Positions 17,620 through 27,019 of a stretch of 64,000 nt of DNA are shown here, piece after piece. Origin of the DNA: an uncultured Pseudomonadales bacterium (GTDB lineage Bacteria; Pseudomonadota; Gammaproteobacteria; Pseudomonadales; Azotimanducaceae); the NCBI GenBank assembly GCA_938017975.1, contig CALIKQ010000041.1, forward strand, positions 55,124 to 119,123, written 5' to 3'. The translations under genes and the position numbers were made by a program. The stretch's first letter is position 1; every line of letters starts with the position of its first letter. The notes beneath the pieces were generated by a model. The model saw only the letters and a list, made by a program, of their open reading frames with translations. It was not told where the DNA came from and ran no database searches.

Positions 17620-17624
17620 GGGGC

Positions 17625-19094
17625 CTACCGGATGCCGTCCCAGAGCGCGATGGCAGCAGTGTGATCTGACGAGACGAGCCTGGATTCAGTATCAAAGTGC
17701 ATGGCCACTCGCTCTGAGGCACTGTAGCTTGGCCAACCGGCGGATTCTCCCTGAATAAATTGCGTCCAGACCCGGTGCATGTCTTCAGCAAGCCCATAAG
17801 GCAGCTCTCCACGACCGACAAATGCTGCAACGCCTGGCGCATCAAGGACGTTAAAAACAAAAGGGATTTCCAGCGCGTGGGTTGCCTTCAGATGCGGCGC
17901 ACGCGATTCCCAATTGAATTGGTAAAGGAACGTCTCGCTGCCCGTGGCTTCTCTCAGTTCAGCGAGACGCACTGCAGGAATTTTGAAGGAAAAGTCTGTC
18001 GATAATTGGATCGCAATTTCGGTCACGGACATCTCGGGATACAATGCGCGATAGTTTTCAAAGAGGGTTCTATCGCCGTATTGATCGCATTGTTTGATAA
18101 CGTCTTCCTCTGACATCGTCTCCCAGATAAAGAGTGAAGCTTCATCTTTATTGGTACCGATTAACATTGGAATCTCCGAGCCAACGCCAGATTCGAGGGC
18201 GCCCAGCAGGGTTGTTGGAATCACCTCATTACCCTCAACTGGATAGAAGGCCTGGACACCCAGGGAATGGCCTTCCTTGTGATACTGGGCTGAGGCAGGA
18301 TCTTGAGCAGCTAAAATGTCCTCAACCGAGCAGCGCATCAGCCCCTCTACTGATTCTGATCCAGTGTGAGATAACAGCAGCTCAGCGACCCGTTTTCCTT
18401 GGTTTGGTGTCAGCGTGTGGTGCGCGGCTCCGCTCTGAGGAATTGCGCGATGAAATAACCCGGACGCGCGAGGAGAACCCACGAGCGAGGACACAGAAAA
18501 ACCACCAGCAGATTCCCCTGCGATGGTTACCCTCGTTGGATCTCCACCAAATTGGCGAATGTTTGCTTTGATCCACTCCAAGGCTTTAATTTGATCGAGC
18601 AGGCCATTGACACCTGAGGTTTCAAACCCAGGTGCAAACTGCGATAAGTCTGTGAAGCCGAGTGCGCCTAAACGATAATTGATGGTCACAACAACGATGT
18701 TGCCTTGGTTTGCAAAACTGACACCGTTGTACCAAGGGATTGCGCCCTGGCCGGAGCGATAGGCGCCGCCGTGAATCCAAACCAATACTGGACGGGACTC
18801 ACCCTTGGTGCTGGGAGTCATAATATTGAGCGTCAAACAATCTTCACTCCAACTAACGGGTGCACTGTCGGTCATACCCCCAGAGGGAATCTGTGGTGCT
18901 GCGGGACCAAATCGGGTTGCATCTTTGATCCCGGTCCACGGCGCTATCTCGCTGGCTGCCTTAAAACGCCTTGCGCCAATGGGTGGCTCGGCATATGGGA
19001 CGCCGCAAAATAATAGGGCGCCAAACTTTGAGCGTCCTGCGACTAAACCGCTCTGCGTTTCTACAATGTTCTGTGGGTCGGTTTCAGTTGTCAT
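17625..19094 (-). CDS. Type-B carboxylesterase
   Basis: About 490 aa alpha/beta hydrolase of the carboxylesterase/cholinesterase family. Catalytic Ser lies in GESAGGFSV, the acid is the Asp/Glu pair in NKDEASLF, and the His is in ATHALEIPF (S202, D324/E325 and H413 counted from the longest frame). VWIHGGAYRSG forms the oxyanion hole. No convincing signal peptide, so probably cytoplasmic. Of three in-frame ATGs (19115, 19106, 19094) I chose 19094, which has GGAAG 5 nt upstream. It stops 5 bp from the convergent GST stop. Substrate unknown; carboxylic esters of medium size are typical. Confidence 0.9.
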   Translation of the reverse strand: MTTETDPQNIVETQSGLVAGRSKFGALLFCGVPYAEPPIGARRFKAASEIAPWTGIKDATRFGPAAPQIPSGGMTDSAPVSWSEDCLTLNIMTPSTKGESRPVLVWIHGGAYRSGQGAIPWYNGVSFANQGNIVVVTINYRLGALGFTDLSQFAPGFETSGVNGLLDQIKALEWIKANIRQFGGDPTRVTIAGESAGGFSVSSLVGSPRASGLFHRAIPQSGAAHHTLTPNQGKRVAELLLSHTGSESVEGLMRCSVEDILAAQDPASAQYHKEGHSLGVQAFYPVEGNEVIPTTLLGALESGVGSEIPMLIGTNKDEASLFIWETMSEEDVIKQCDQYGDRTLFENYRALYPEMSVTEIAIQLSTDFSFKIPAVRLAELREATGSETFLYQFNWESRAPHLKATHALEIPFVFNVLDAPGVAAFVGRGELPYGLAEDMHRVWTQFIQGESAGWPSYSASERVAMHFDTESRLVSSDHTAAIALWDGIR

Positions 19095-19248
19095 AATCGC
19101 TTCCATCTCGGGCAAAGTAATTGAAGTTGCGTCAACGTTTTAAGATTTGATCTTCCCACCGAATCTTGTGAGGGTCAAAACTGCGGTTAATTAAAAAGGT
19201 CTGAACATCGGTGGGACGATCCTATGTGAAAAAAAGTAAGGAGAGCAA

Positions 19249-19277
19249 TTGATTTGCGTTTCCGTCTAAGTTTAGAT
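19249..19277 (+). promoter_or_regulatory. Possible promoter of the molybdenum hydroxylase operon
   Basis: TTGATT (19249-19254), 17-bp spacer, TTAGAT (19272-19277), about 105 bp before the first gene in a divergent intergenic region. A weak match; tentative. Confidence 0.25.
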
Positions 19278-19382
19278 GGAGGGGCTGACAACAAGATGCT
19301 TCAAGCCACGCTTAAACAGAAGAGACTGTAAATTAGGCGCTGTGAAGCGAGGCTGTGACAGAAAAACTAGACGAGGGGTATT

Positions 19383-20243
19383 ATGAGATTTGAATCACCA
19401 ACAACGACAAAAGCTGCGGCTTCAATGCTTGCCAGCGAATCCGGTGCGGCACATGTCCTAGCCGGCGGGACCGATCTTTTGGTTCGCATGAAAATGGGGA
19501 TGGTCGAACCTGATTTGGTTTTGGACATCAAGCGAATCGAAACTATGAAAGTTCTAAAGGTTGCGGCCGGAGGTGTCCACATTGGCGGCGCTGTTCCCGC
19601 TGTTGAATTGGGTGAATCAGAACGCTTACGGTCGCTTTGGCCGGGTGTTGTTGAAGCCGCCAATTTGATTGGCTCCGATCAAATTCAGGGTCGTTGCACG
19701 GTGGTGGGCAATCTTTGTAATGCTTCGCCCGCAGCCGACAGCGTTCCAGCGTTGATTGCTGCAGGTGCAAAAGCGTTGATCGTAGGCCCAAAAGGCAAGC
19801 GCCGGGTCGGGGTTGAAAAGGTTGTGTTAGGGCCCGGCAAGACGAGCCTTGGCCGTGATGAATTTATAGAAGCTGTTGTTTTACCTGCTCGCGCCGGGAA
19901 GTCCGCCGATGCTTACTTGCGTTTTACACCCAGGACAGAAATGGATATTGCCGTCGTGAGTGCCGCGGTGAATCTGACGCTGTCACGCGGGGTTGTGACT
20001 GCGGCGAAGGTCGTACTGGGTGCGGTCGCGCCGACTGCGGTGGTGGTTCCAGCAGCCGCGAGAGCGATCATTGGTACAAAACTAGACGATGCAGCGCTTG
20101 AGAAAATGGCGAAGGCCTGTCGGGCTGCGTGTAACCCGATTGATGACAAAAGGGGTACGGTTGAGTACCGAACCAAAGTGGCCGGAGTTTTGGGTCGTCG
20201 AGCCGCGCTGGTGGCGTTTGAAAGAGCAGGAGGTTCAAAATGA
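19383..20243 (+). CDS. Molybdenum hydroxylase FAD-binding subunit (CoxM-like)
   Basis: 286 aa medium subunit of the xanthine oxidase/CO dehydrogenase family. LAGGTDLLVRMKMG near residues 26-40 is the FAD pyrophosphate loop, and GRCTVVGNLCNASPAAD (about 103-119) is the second FAD segment. It carries electrons from the Fe-S subunit to an acceptor. ATG at 19383 has GAGGGG 4 nt upstream. Its stop overlaps the next start by 4 bp (ATGA), so it is translationally coupled with the Fe-S subunit. Order FAD, Fe-S, Mo is the usual coxM-coxS-coxL arrangement. Confidence 0.9.
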   Translation: MRFESPTTTKAAASMLASESGAAHVLAGGTDLLVRMKMGMVEPDLVLDIKRIETMKVLKVAAGGVHIGGAVPAVELGESERLRSLWPGVVEAANLIGSDQIQGRCTVVGNLCNASPAADSVPALIAAGAKALIVGPKGKRRVGVEKVVLGPGKTSLGRDEFIEAVVLPARAGKSADAYLRFTPRTEMDIAVVSAAVNLTLSRGVVTAAKVVLGAVAPTAVVVPAAARAIIGTKLDDAALEKMAKACRAACNPIDDKRGTVEYRTKVAGVLGRRAALVAFERAGGSK

Positions 20244-20725
20244 GTGGTGTAACAGTTTCGGCAAAAGTAAACGGTGATGCGGTCCAGTATGTTTGTCCGC
20301 CCAACGAGTCGCTTATGGATGTGCTGCGAAATCGTTTAAATTTGACGGGCGTCAAGGAAGGATGCGGGACGGGGGACTGCGGTGCCTGCTCGGTTACCCT
20401 CGATGATCGTCTCGTCTGCTCTTGTTTGGTGCTGGGTGCCGAGGCAGAAGGTCGTTCAATCGGCACGGTTGAGGGGATTTCTCAAGACGGAGAATTACAT
20501 CCCTTACAGACTGCTTTTATCGATCATGCAGCGCTGCAATGTGGCATTTGTACGCCGGGATTCTTAGTTGCTGCAAAATCGCTTCTTGGGCGCAATCCCA
20601 ATCCATCCGAAGAGGAAATTCGCTATGCCTTAGCGGGCAATCTCTGTCGTTGTACCGGTTATGACAAGATCGTCCGTGCAGTCCAAAGCGCGGCCAAGGT
20701 AATGCGGAAACAGAAAAAATCGTGA
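20240..20725 (+). CDS. Molybdenum hydroxylase 2Fe-2S subunit (CoxS-like)
   Basis: 161 aa with both [2Fe-2S] clusters: the plant-ferredoxin-type site C42, C47, C50, C62 (GCGTGDCGAC...CSC) and the helical site C101, C104, C136, C138 (CGIC...CRC). It shuttles electrons from the Mo cofactor to FAD in the heterotrimer. The start overlaps the FAD subunit's stop by 4 bp. Length is normal for the family. The Mo subunit begins 62 bp downstream. Confidence 0.93.
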   Translation: MSGVTVSAKVNGDAVQYVCPPNESLMDVLRNRLNLTGVKEGCGTGDCGACSVTLDDRLVCSCLVLGAEAEGRSIGTVEGISQDGELHPLQTAFIDHAALQCGICTPGFLVAAKSLLGRNPNPSEEEIRYALAGNLCRCTGYDKIVRAVQSAAKVMRKQKKS

Positions 20726-20787
20726 TTCGCATTGGGCGATAACATCCATCTGATCAGCAAATGACGAAAATTTAAGGAAGCAATTAA

Positions 20788-23046
20788 ATGCCTTACGAAA
20801 CAGATTATACAAATCAGAAATTCAGCGTGATTGGCAATCGCGTCAATAGACCCGATGGTGTCGATAAGGTCACAGGGCGTGCAAGATACGGCGCCGATGC
20901 GAGCGCAGCGGGCCAATTGGTTGGCAAGATTCTGAGATCTCCTCATGCGCATGCCCTCATCAAAAAAATCGACACCAGCAAGGCGGAAAAGCTGCCTGGC
21001 GTGAAGGCCATTGTCACCGGGGATGATTTTCCAGATTTTACCGGCGGCAACCGGAGCCTAATGGACACGCTTGAAAATTGTATGGCGAGAGGTCGTGCGC
21101 TTTACGACGGACATGCGGTAGCAGCAGTTGCTGCAGTGGATGCCCAGACTGCAAATGAAGCCTTGAAGCTGATCAAAGTGACCTATAAAAAATTACCCCA
21201 TGTGACAGATGTCGATGAAGCCATGAAACCATCTGCACCCGTGGTTCACGATTGGATTCGTACCGCCGGTATTGAGCCTGCGCCCACCACAGCTTCTAAT
21301 ATCTCGCAGCGAAACGAATTTGGTCATGGGGATATCGATGTGGGCTTTGCCGAAGCAGACGTCATCATTGAGAAGACTTTCAAAACGGAACAGACGCACC
21401 AAGGTTATATCGAACCTCACGCGTGCCTGGCTACGTTGGGGCCCGATGGGTCAGGAGAACTCTGGGTAACAACCCAGGGACATTTTACTTTTAGAAATAT
21501 GTGCGCAAGTTTACTAGGCCTTGATGTCGCTAAATTAAAAGTAACTTCCTCTGAAATTGGCGGTGGTTTTGGCGGCAAAACACACGTTTGGATGGAACCT
21601 GTTGCTTTGCAATTGGCCAGAAAATCTAATCGGCCTGTGAAGCTCGTGATGACTCGAGAAGAGGTGTTTAAAGCGACTGGCCCAACGTCATCAACGTCCG
21701 TTGATGTTAAAATCGGTGCCAAGAAGAACGGTCGAATTACAGCCGCATCGGCGGAACTCAGATACCAAAGTGGTGCTTTCCCAGGGATGTGGGGCATGCT
21801 CGGCGCTATGACCTCTTTTGCTTGCTATGACCTCAAGCACGTGAAATCGGTTGGCTATGATGTGTTGTGCAATCGACCTAAAGTTGCCGCTTATCGAGCG
21901 CCTTCAGCGCCGATGGCAGCTTTCGGCGTTGAAAGTGTGATTGACCTGCTCGCAGCCGAACTGAAGATGGACCCGGTCGAATTTAGAATTAAGAACGCTG
22001 CGAAAAAAGGCACGCGCGCTTCTTATGGGCCGATTTATGGTCCGATTGGCATTGGTCCTACCCTCGAAGCGGTTAAAAATCATCCGCATATGAAGAAGCG
22101 TCTTGGAAAGAACCAGGGTCGTGGCGTCGCCTGCGGTTTTTGGTTTAACTTTGGCGGTCAAACGTGCACAGATTTAAACATTGGGATCGATGGCTCGGTC
22201 AACCTAACGGTCGGAACGGTCGATGTAGGCGGTTCCCGCGCGTCTTTGGCGCTGATCGCAGCAGAAGAGCTAGGTGTTGACTATGACCAGGTTCGCGTGA
22301 CCATTGGTGATACCAGTTCCCTTGGCCACAACGATACGACAGAGGGCAGTCGGGGGACCTTCTCATCGGGAATGGCGACGATATTTGCCGCCAGAAACGC
22401 AATCGATGTCATGAAGCAGCGCGCGGCGGATACGTGGGGCATTCCGGTTGAGCAGGTTGTTTGGGAGGAAGGTGTCGCTCGTGCAAAGGGTCGTCAAAAT
22501 AGTAATTTGCCGCCCTTAAGTCTGAAAGAAATTGCTGCAAAATCACCGCGAACTGGAGGACCCATCGCTGGCCATAATGAAGTGGTTGCCGACGGCGCAG
22601 GGGTATCATTTGCGAGTCATATCTGTGATGTCGAAGTCGACCCAGAGACGGGCTCAACTCGGGTGATACGCTACACAGTGGTCCAAGATGCGGGTAAGGC
22701 GATTCATCCTGATTATGTCGAAGGTCAGTTCCAGGGCGGTGCTGCGCAAGGCATAGGCTGGGCTCTGAACGAGGAATACATTTACGGCGAAGATGGCACG
22801 CTACAGAATGCGGGATTTTTGGATTATCGAATTCCTGTGTGTTCTGACCTGCCCTTTATCGACACCGAGATTTTAGAAATTCCGAATCCGAACCACCCCT
22901 ATGGTGTTCGTGGTGTGGGCGAGACATCAATCGTACCGCCCCTGGCAGCGATTGGTAATGCCGTATCAAATGCCGTGGGTGTTCGAATGACTCATGTGCC
23001 CATGTCGCCGCCGCGGATCTTAAAAGCCATTGAGGACGCGCAATAG
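20788..23046 (+). CDS. Molybdenum hydroxylase catalytic subunit (xanthine dehydrogenase family, CoxL-like)
   Basis: 752 aa large subunit binding molybdopterin cytosine dinucleotide. Seen: RYGADASAAGQLVGKILRSP at the start of the Mo domain, GGGFGGK around 258-264, AYRAPSAP in the active-site loop, and the catalytic Glu712 in GVGETSIVPP. The loop lacks the AYxCSFR motif of form I CO dehydrogenase, so a general aldehyde, N-heterocycle or aromatic hydroxylase is more likely than CO oxidation. ATG at 20788 follows AGGAAG by 7 nt. The three subunits make a complete enzyme. No XdhC/CoxF-type maturation gene is adjacent. Confidence 0.92.
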   Translation: MPYETDYTNQKFSVIGNRVNRPDGVDKVTGRARYGADASAAGQLVGKILRSPHAHALIKKIDTSKAEKLPGVKAIVTGDDFPDFTGGNRSLMDTLENCMARGRALYDGHAVAAVAAVDAQTANEALKLIKVTYKKLPHVTDVDEAMKPSAPVVHDWIRTAGIEPAPTTASNISQRNEFGHGDIDVGFAEADVIIEKTFKTEQTHQGYIEPHACLATLGPDGSGELWVTTQGHFTFRNMCASLLGLDVAKLKVTSSEIGGGFGGKTHVWMEPVALQLARKSNRPVKLVMTREEVFKATGPTSSTSVDVKIGAKKNGRITAASAELRYQSGAFPGMWGMLGAMTSFACYDLKHVKSVGYDVLCNRPKVAAYRAPSAPMAAFGVESVIDLLAAELKMDPVEFRIKNAAKKGTRASYGPIYGPIGIGPTLEAVKNHPHMKKRLGKNQGRGVACGFWFNFGGQTCTDLNIGIDGSVNLTVGTVDVGGSRASLALIAAEELGVDYDQVRVTIGDTSSLGHNDTTEGSRGTFSSGMATIFAARNAIDVMKQRAADTWGIPVEQVVWEEGVARAKGRQNSNLPPLSLKEIAAKSPRTGGPIAGHNEVVADGAGVSFASHICDVEVDPETGSTRVIRYTVVQDAGKAIHPDYVEGQFQGGAAQGIGWALNEEYIYGEDGTLQNAGFLDYRIPVCSDLPFIDTEILEIPNPNHPYGVRGVGETSIVPPLAAIGNAVSNAVGVRMTHVPMSPPRILKAIEDAQ

Positions 23047-23060
23047 CGCGAGACGGGCCC

Positions 23061-23303
23061 ATGCAGATTCGGCTTTCTGGGATCCTTTGTCAGGCAACCG
23101 GAGGTGCCTCGACGGTTGAAGTTTCTGGCGCCACGATCGGTGATATCTTGACCAGTCTCGTACAAAAACATCCCGCCATTCAGGAGCATCTGGATGACGG
23201 GGTGGCGGTGGCTGTAAACGGTGAGATATACCGCGATCGCAGAGACCAAGTCATCCCAGAAGGATCAGAGGTGTTTTTGTTACCTAGAATCGAAGGGGGC
23301 TAA
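23061..23303 (+). CDS. MoaD/ThiS family sulfur-carrier protein
   Basis: 80 aa beta-grasp protein ending in RIEGG, the di-glycine tail that is adenylated and thiocarboxylated in MoaD, the small subunit of molybdopterin synthase. Internal VAVNGEIYRDRRDQVIPEGSEV also fits. It starts 15 bp after the Mo subunit stop, so it is in the same operon and presumably supplies sulfur for molybdopterin assembly or maturation of that enzyme. No MoaE partner is nearby. A ThiS-like role is possible but the context favours molybdenum. The ribosome binding site is weak, suggesting coupling to the upstream gene. Confidence 0.85.
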   Translation: MQIRLSGILCQATGGASTVEVSGATIGDILTSLVQKHPAIQEHLDDGVAVAVNGEIYRDRRDQVIPEGSEVFLLPRIEGG

Positions 23304-23319
23304 AAGCTCGAGCACGGGA

Positions 23320-23964
23320 TCATGAGGCTTTCAGCCGAACGTCAAACGCGACGACTTGCCGTTTGCCCCCCCCTCGCATCGGGTGCACATAATGCATGTA
23401 GTACGGTGGGAATAACAGTATTTCACCAGCCTTGGGTCTATGCAGTCGAGACGCATTTTGCTGGCCCAGGCTAACGCTGCTCATGACTGGATTGATGAAT
23501 TCAAGATATCCCTCAGGTTCTGGGCGTTCTGGTACACAAACATAGTAAATACCCGAGATAAGTGTGTACTCGTTCGGATGAATGTGTGGTGCTTGCCAAT
23601 CTCCTGCGCTCAGCGATACGGCCCAGCTTGTAACCTCAATGGGCGTGAACAGTGGATCAACCTCGAGTACATTCGCCAGATAGTGCTCAATCGATGGCAT
23701 CACAATTTCTTGTTTGAGGCGCCTCATTGCAGGATTGCTGTCTTCAAGAATGTTGGTGCCAAGCTGGGTTTGAAAGCCACCCTGGGTCGTGTTTTCAGAG
23801 ATGGTTCGAGCAGGTTGGTTTTTTCGGGTTGCGGTTTTTTCAAGCGTGTTGATCAGCGCAATCAACGCCTCGTTTATCGAGTCCGCGGCTAAAAACGTTC
23901 TGGTTAAAACGGGCGTTGGAAAATGAAGTTCTATTGTCTCTGTTTCAAGTTCAATGGGTTTCAT
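23320..23964 (-). CDS. Putative 2OG-Fe(II) oxygenase (TIGR02466-like)
   Basis: About 214 aa jelly-roll oxygenase. The iron site appears as PHIHPNEYTLISGIYYV (first ligands), with the distal His in PPYYMHYVHP and the 2-oxoglutarate-binding Arg in GKRQVVAFDV near the C-terminus. This is the layout of the small TIGR02466 family common in marine bacteria. The reaction is presumably hydroxylation of an unknown substrate. I chose ATG at 23964 because AAGGA lies 5 nt upstream; ATG 23967 and a TTG at 23988 are alternatives. It converges on the MoaD gene. The same domain type occurs fused to TPRs at 42128. Confidence 0.82.
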   Translation of the reverse strand: MKPIELETETIELHFPTPVLTRTFLAADSINEALIALINTLEKTATRKNQPARTISENTTQGGFQTQLGTNILEDSNPAMRRLKQEIVMPSIEHYLANVLEVDPLFTPIEVTSWAVSLSAGDWQAPHIHPNEYTLISGIYYVCVPERPEPEGYLEFINPVMSSVSLGQQNASRLHRPKAGEILLFPPYYMHYVHPMRGGGKRQVVAFDVRLKAS

Positions 23965-24190
23965 CATCGTCCTTGTCTCAAATTGCAATTAGGGCGCAGT
24001 GCGTCGAGGTCTGTGCTTGATGATAAGAGCCTATAACAAGGTTGAGTCCCTGTGAAGAAAACCGGTAATGGTTGTTGCATCAAACCATCGGGGCCGCGCA
24101 GATCATTGTCATCGATACGGCAGTTAAGTAGCTGCTTTACAGGTACTTGATGGCTGTCTACAGTGAAGGCTGGATAAAGATTAGATTTAC

Positions 24191-24195
24191 AGGAG
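24191..24195 (+). promoter_or_regulatory. Ribosome binding site deciding a TTG start
   Basis: AGGAG 7 nt before TTG 24203 of the dienelactone hydrolase gene; no in-frame ATG is near. Confidence 0.6.
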
Positions 24196-24202
24196 CTGCA
24201 TA

Positions 24203-25090
24203 TTGAACAAGCAATCCGAGCTTTGGGCAGATTCGCCTGGGCTTCAACGCGAAACCCTCAGTTTTGATTTTCGAGGGCATCACTTCGTCGGGCATCGCGT
24301 CGCGCCGCCGGTTGAAGCTGGGCGAAGGCCTTTGGTGTTGGTGATTCACAACTATCAAGGCCTCAAGCAATTTGATGTCGATGTCGCAGAATATTTAGCG
24401 CGGCTTGGATACGTTGGCCTCGCGGTGGATATGTATGGTGATCGGGTGCCTGCTGATGAACGGGAATTTCCTGAGGATCCATCAAAAATCGAACATTTTC
24501 AGAAACAGTGTTTTGAGGCGATGGTCTGGCTTGATCACGACCATGAGTTGTTTCGCGCGCTGCTCGGAGAATGGCTTCGTGTCGGAAGTGAAGATTCCGT
24601 TGTAGACGCCGGCTCAGCGCCGGCGGCAATTGGCTACTGCTTTGGCGGTATGGCTGTCTTGGAAGGCGTGCGGGCCGGGCTTAATTTGTCTGGGGTTGTC
24701 TCATTTCATGGTCTGTTGCAAACGGGTGAGGATCCCAGTCCAGCTCGATTCGGCGCCCTGCGCCCACCACTCAAAACGACTCGGAACAACTACAATACAG
24801 ACACCGTAGTTTTGATTGAAAATGGCGCGGAAGATCATCTGGTTGCTCAGGACAATAAAGATCGCTTTTTTATGGAAATGGATACAGCGGGCGTTGATTG
24901 GAGCTTTGTCGATCATGCAAAAACCCCTCACGGTTTTGCGCTGCCCGCGCGTATTGGTCCCCCGGGCCATTTGCACGAGGCGGCTGATCGTCGTTCCACG
25001 ATGAATATGCTGAGCCTATTTCGCGAGGTCTTCCCTCATGTTCATCAGAACTCTGTGCCAAACAATGCCTCAGGGACGATGATTCCCTAG
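24203..25090 (+). CDS. Dienelactone hydrolase family protein
   Basis: 295 aa alpha/beta hydrolase with the Cys nucleophile of dienelactone hydrolases: C146 in GYCFGGM, D211 in ENGAEDHL and H243 in TPHGFALP. The N-terminal VIHNYQGL stretch matches the oxyanion region. Such enzymes open lactones in chloroaromatic and related breakdown, but many paralogues hydrolyse other esters. The start is TTG at 24203, with AGGAG (24191-24195) 7 nt upstream and no nearby ATG. Divergent from the 2OG oxygenase gene. Cytoplasmic. Confidence 0.88.
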   Translation: MNKQSELWADSPGLQRETLSFDFRGHHFVGHRVAPPVEAGRRPLVLVIHNYQGLKQFDVDVAEYLARLGYVGLAVDMYGDRVPADEREFPEDPSKIEHFQKQCFEAMVWLDHDHELFRALLGEWLRVGSEDSVVDAGSAPAAIGYCFGGMAVLEGVRAGLNLSGVVSFHGLLQTGEDPSPARFGALRPPLKTTRNNYNTDTVVLIENGAEDHLVAQDNKDRFFMEMDTAGVDWSFVDHAKTPHGFALPARIGPPGHLHEAADRRSTMNMLSLFREVFPHVHQNSVPNNASGTMIP

Positions 25091-25273
25091 TGCTGAGCAG
25101 TAGGACATTTTGAAAGCGGTGTTTTGGAATCTTTGCTAGCAAGCACTGACTCGGCCAAAAGTTGCTAGGCCCGTCTGGGGGCTCCAAGTTGCGCCCTATG
25201 CGAGTTGATTTAACCGAGTAAGGGCTCCATGGTTTAAAATAAAGTCTTGCTCGTCATCTCATGGAGTGCACCA

Positions 25274-25690
25274 ATGATCTCAGCAGTACCGGAATTCGAT
25301 CAGTTTATAACCGATCATCGTTGGGCCGTCCTGACGCATCTTCGCAGTAGTGGTAGCCCGGTCTCTTCGGTTGTCGCATACGCTCGGGAGGACGACGATA
25401 TCGTTGTATCGACGCCAGGGAAAACATTTAAGCGTCGTGCCTTGGTCAAGGACCCCCGTGTAAATCTTTGCATTTTAAGCAATCAAGAACCCTTTAACTT
25501 TGTAGCACTGGAAGGCACTGCGACGATTGAAACAGTCAATCTCGAAGCTCCCACCACGCGGGTGTTTGAGCGGATAGCGCCGGTCGGATATCAATTGCCT
25601 GAGGATCTCCCAGCCTGGCTGGAGCAGGGCGATCGCGTGATCATAAGAGTTACGCCAGCGCGGGTTCATGGCGTGATCCGGCATGGTTAA
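25274..25690 (+). CDS. PPOX-class split-barrel flavin/F420-dependent protein
   Basis: 138 aa pyridoxamine-phosphate-oxidase-like split barrel. Features: FITDHRWAVLTHLRSSGSPV at the first strands, VVSTPGKTFKRRALVKDPRV (cofactor-phosphate contacts) and ALEGTATIE. It resembles the short F420-binding PPOX group, though FMN or heme are alternatives in this fold. ATG at 25274 has GGAG 7 nt upstream, which beats the longer in-frame TTG at 25247. A monocistronic gene is likely, since gaps on both sides exceed 130 bp. Confidence 0.8.
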   Translation: MISAVPEFDQFITDHRWAVLTHLRSSGSPVSSVVAYAREDDDIVVSTPGKTFKRRALVKDPRVNLCILSNQEPFNFVALEGTATIETVNLEAPTTRVFERIAPVGYQLPEDLPAWLEQGDRVIIRVTPARVHGVIRHG

Positions 25691-25825
25691 GCGCGACCAG
25701 TTAGACTGCCCACGATGAAACCAGTGGCAGCTTGATGTTGCATTATCTGGAGGGTCTTATAGCATTGCGGGGCAGGAGTGAACCTGCAGATAGGGCGGTC
25801 ATTCATTATTTTTTGCAGGTAATCC

Positions 25826-26860
25826 ATGAATCAATCCAAGAAATCCATCGATTGGTCTAACCTCGGTTTCTCTTATGTCGAGACTGATCTTCGATTCAGC
25901 GCGCGATGGCGCGATGGTACCTGGAGCGACGGAGAACTAATTCATTCCGCGAATATGCAGGTGCACGAGGGATCTCCAGTGCTGCATTACGCGCAGGCTT
26001 GCTTCGAGGGTCTAAAGGCACAGAGTGCGCCGAATGGTGACGTTCTTTTATTCAGACCAGATCTAAATTGTCAACGCATGGGGCGAACCACAGAGCGCTT
26101 GCTGATGCCAACTGTCCCTGAGTCACTCTTTATGCAGGGCATTGAGTCAGTGGTTCGCGCCAATGCAGCCTGGATACCGCCTCATGGCTCCGGGGCTAGT
26201 CTGTATATTCGCCCCTTTCTGGTTGGTGTTGGGGAAAATTTAGGTCTGCGCCCCGCCCCAGAATATGAGTTTCGGGTGTTTGTCTCGCCAGTGGGCCCCT
26301 ATTATAAGGGTGGTGGCCTCAGTCTTATTAACCTTGCTGTTATCGATTTAGATCGCGCTGCGCCGAAAGGCTTGGGGGCTTTTAAGGCGGGCGCAAATTA
26401 CGCAGGAGGATTACTCGCCACTCAAATGGCGCAGGCACTGGGTGCTCAAGAAGCCCTGTATCTTGATCCTTCTCAGCATCGATATTTGGAAGAAGCAGGT
26501 TCTGCAAACATTGTGCTGAAGATGAAAGATGGAACGATTGTGACGCCTGAATCTGAGTCCATATTACCCGGTGTGACCCGAATTAGCCTTATGACGCTTG
26601 CCTCGGACCTGCTCGGTCTAGACACAAGTGAGCGCCCTGTCGATTTTTTGGAAGAAGTCGATGATATTGATGAATTTGCAGCCTGCGGTACGGCGGCTGT
26701 GATATCACCGGTCGGAAAAATTCGAGCTGGTGATCGATGGTATCACTTCCATGGTGAAGGCGAGATGATTGGTCCAACGACTCAGAAACTCTATGATTTA
26801 CTGACGCAGATTCAGCGAGGTGAGCGGGAAGACACCTTCGGTTGGACCCGCGCTGTGTAG
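25826..26860 (+). CDS. ilvE: Branched-chain-amino-acid aminotransferase
   Basis: 344 aa fold-type IV PLP enzyme of the eukaryote-like BCAT group. The PLP Lys is K187 in GAFKAGANYAGG; HYAQACFEGLKA (54-65), YIRPFL and EEAGSANIV are family hallmarks. It exchanges the amino group of Leu, Ile and Val with 2-oxoglutarate, for synthesis or breakdown. Length is typical (about 340-360). AGGTAA precedes the ATG. No other ilv genes are near, so it may serve catabolism of branched-chain amino acids; that is inference. Confidence 0.93.
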   Translation: MNQSKKSIDWSNLGFSYVETDLRFSARWRDGTWSDGELIHSANMQVHEGSPVLHYAQACFEGLKAQSAPNGDVLLFRPDLNCQRMGRTTERLLMPTVPESLFMQGIESVVRANAAWIPPHGSGASLYIRPFLVGVGENLGLRPAPEYEFRVFVSPVGPYYKGGGLSLINLAVIDLDRAAPKGLGAFKAGANYAGGLLATQMAQALGAQEALYLDPSQHRYLEEAGSANIVLKMKDGTIVTPESESILPGVTRISLMTLASDLLGLDTSERPVDFLEEVDDIDEFAACGTAAVISPVGKIRAGDRWYHFHGEGEMIGPTTQKLYDLLTQIQRGEREDTFGWTRAV

Positions 26861-27019
26861 TTTTCAGCCCTTCAGGGCATGTCCTTAAGCGATACTTTTT
26901 TCCTTTTGCTCTGCCCTTTGACCCAGCCAGCGGCATGTTCCGTGTTAGGATTTGGCCTCCACTGTGGGGGCTGTTGAAAACAAAAAGCCGCCGTGTTTTG
27001 TTCGATTTAGGCGATAAAA

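Noticed and set aside
20788..23046. CO dehydrogenase form I (true CoxL)
   Set aside because: The active-site loop reads AYRAPSAP, not AYxCSFR, so CO oxidation is not supported.
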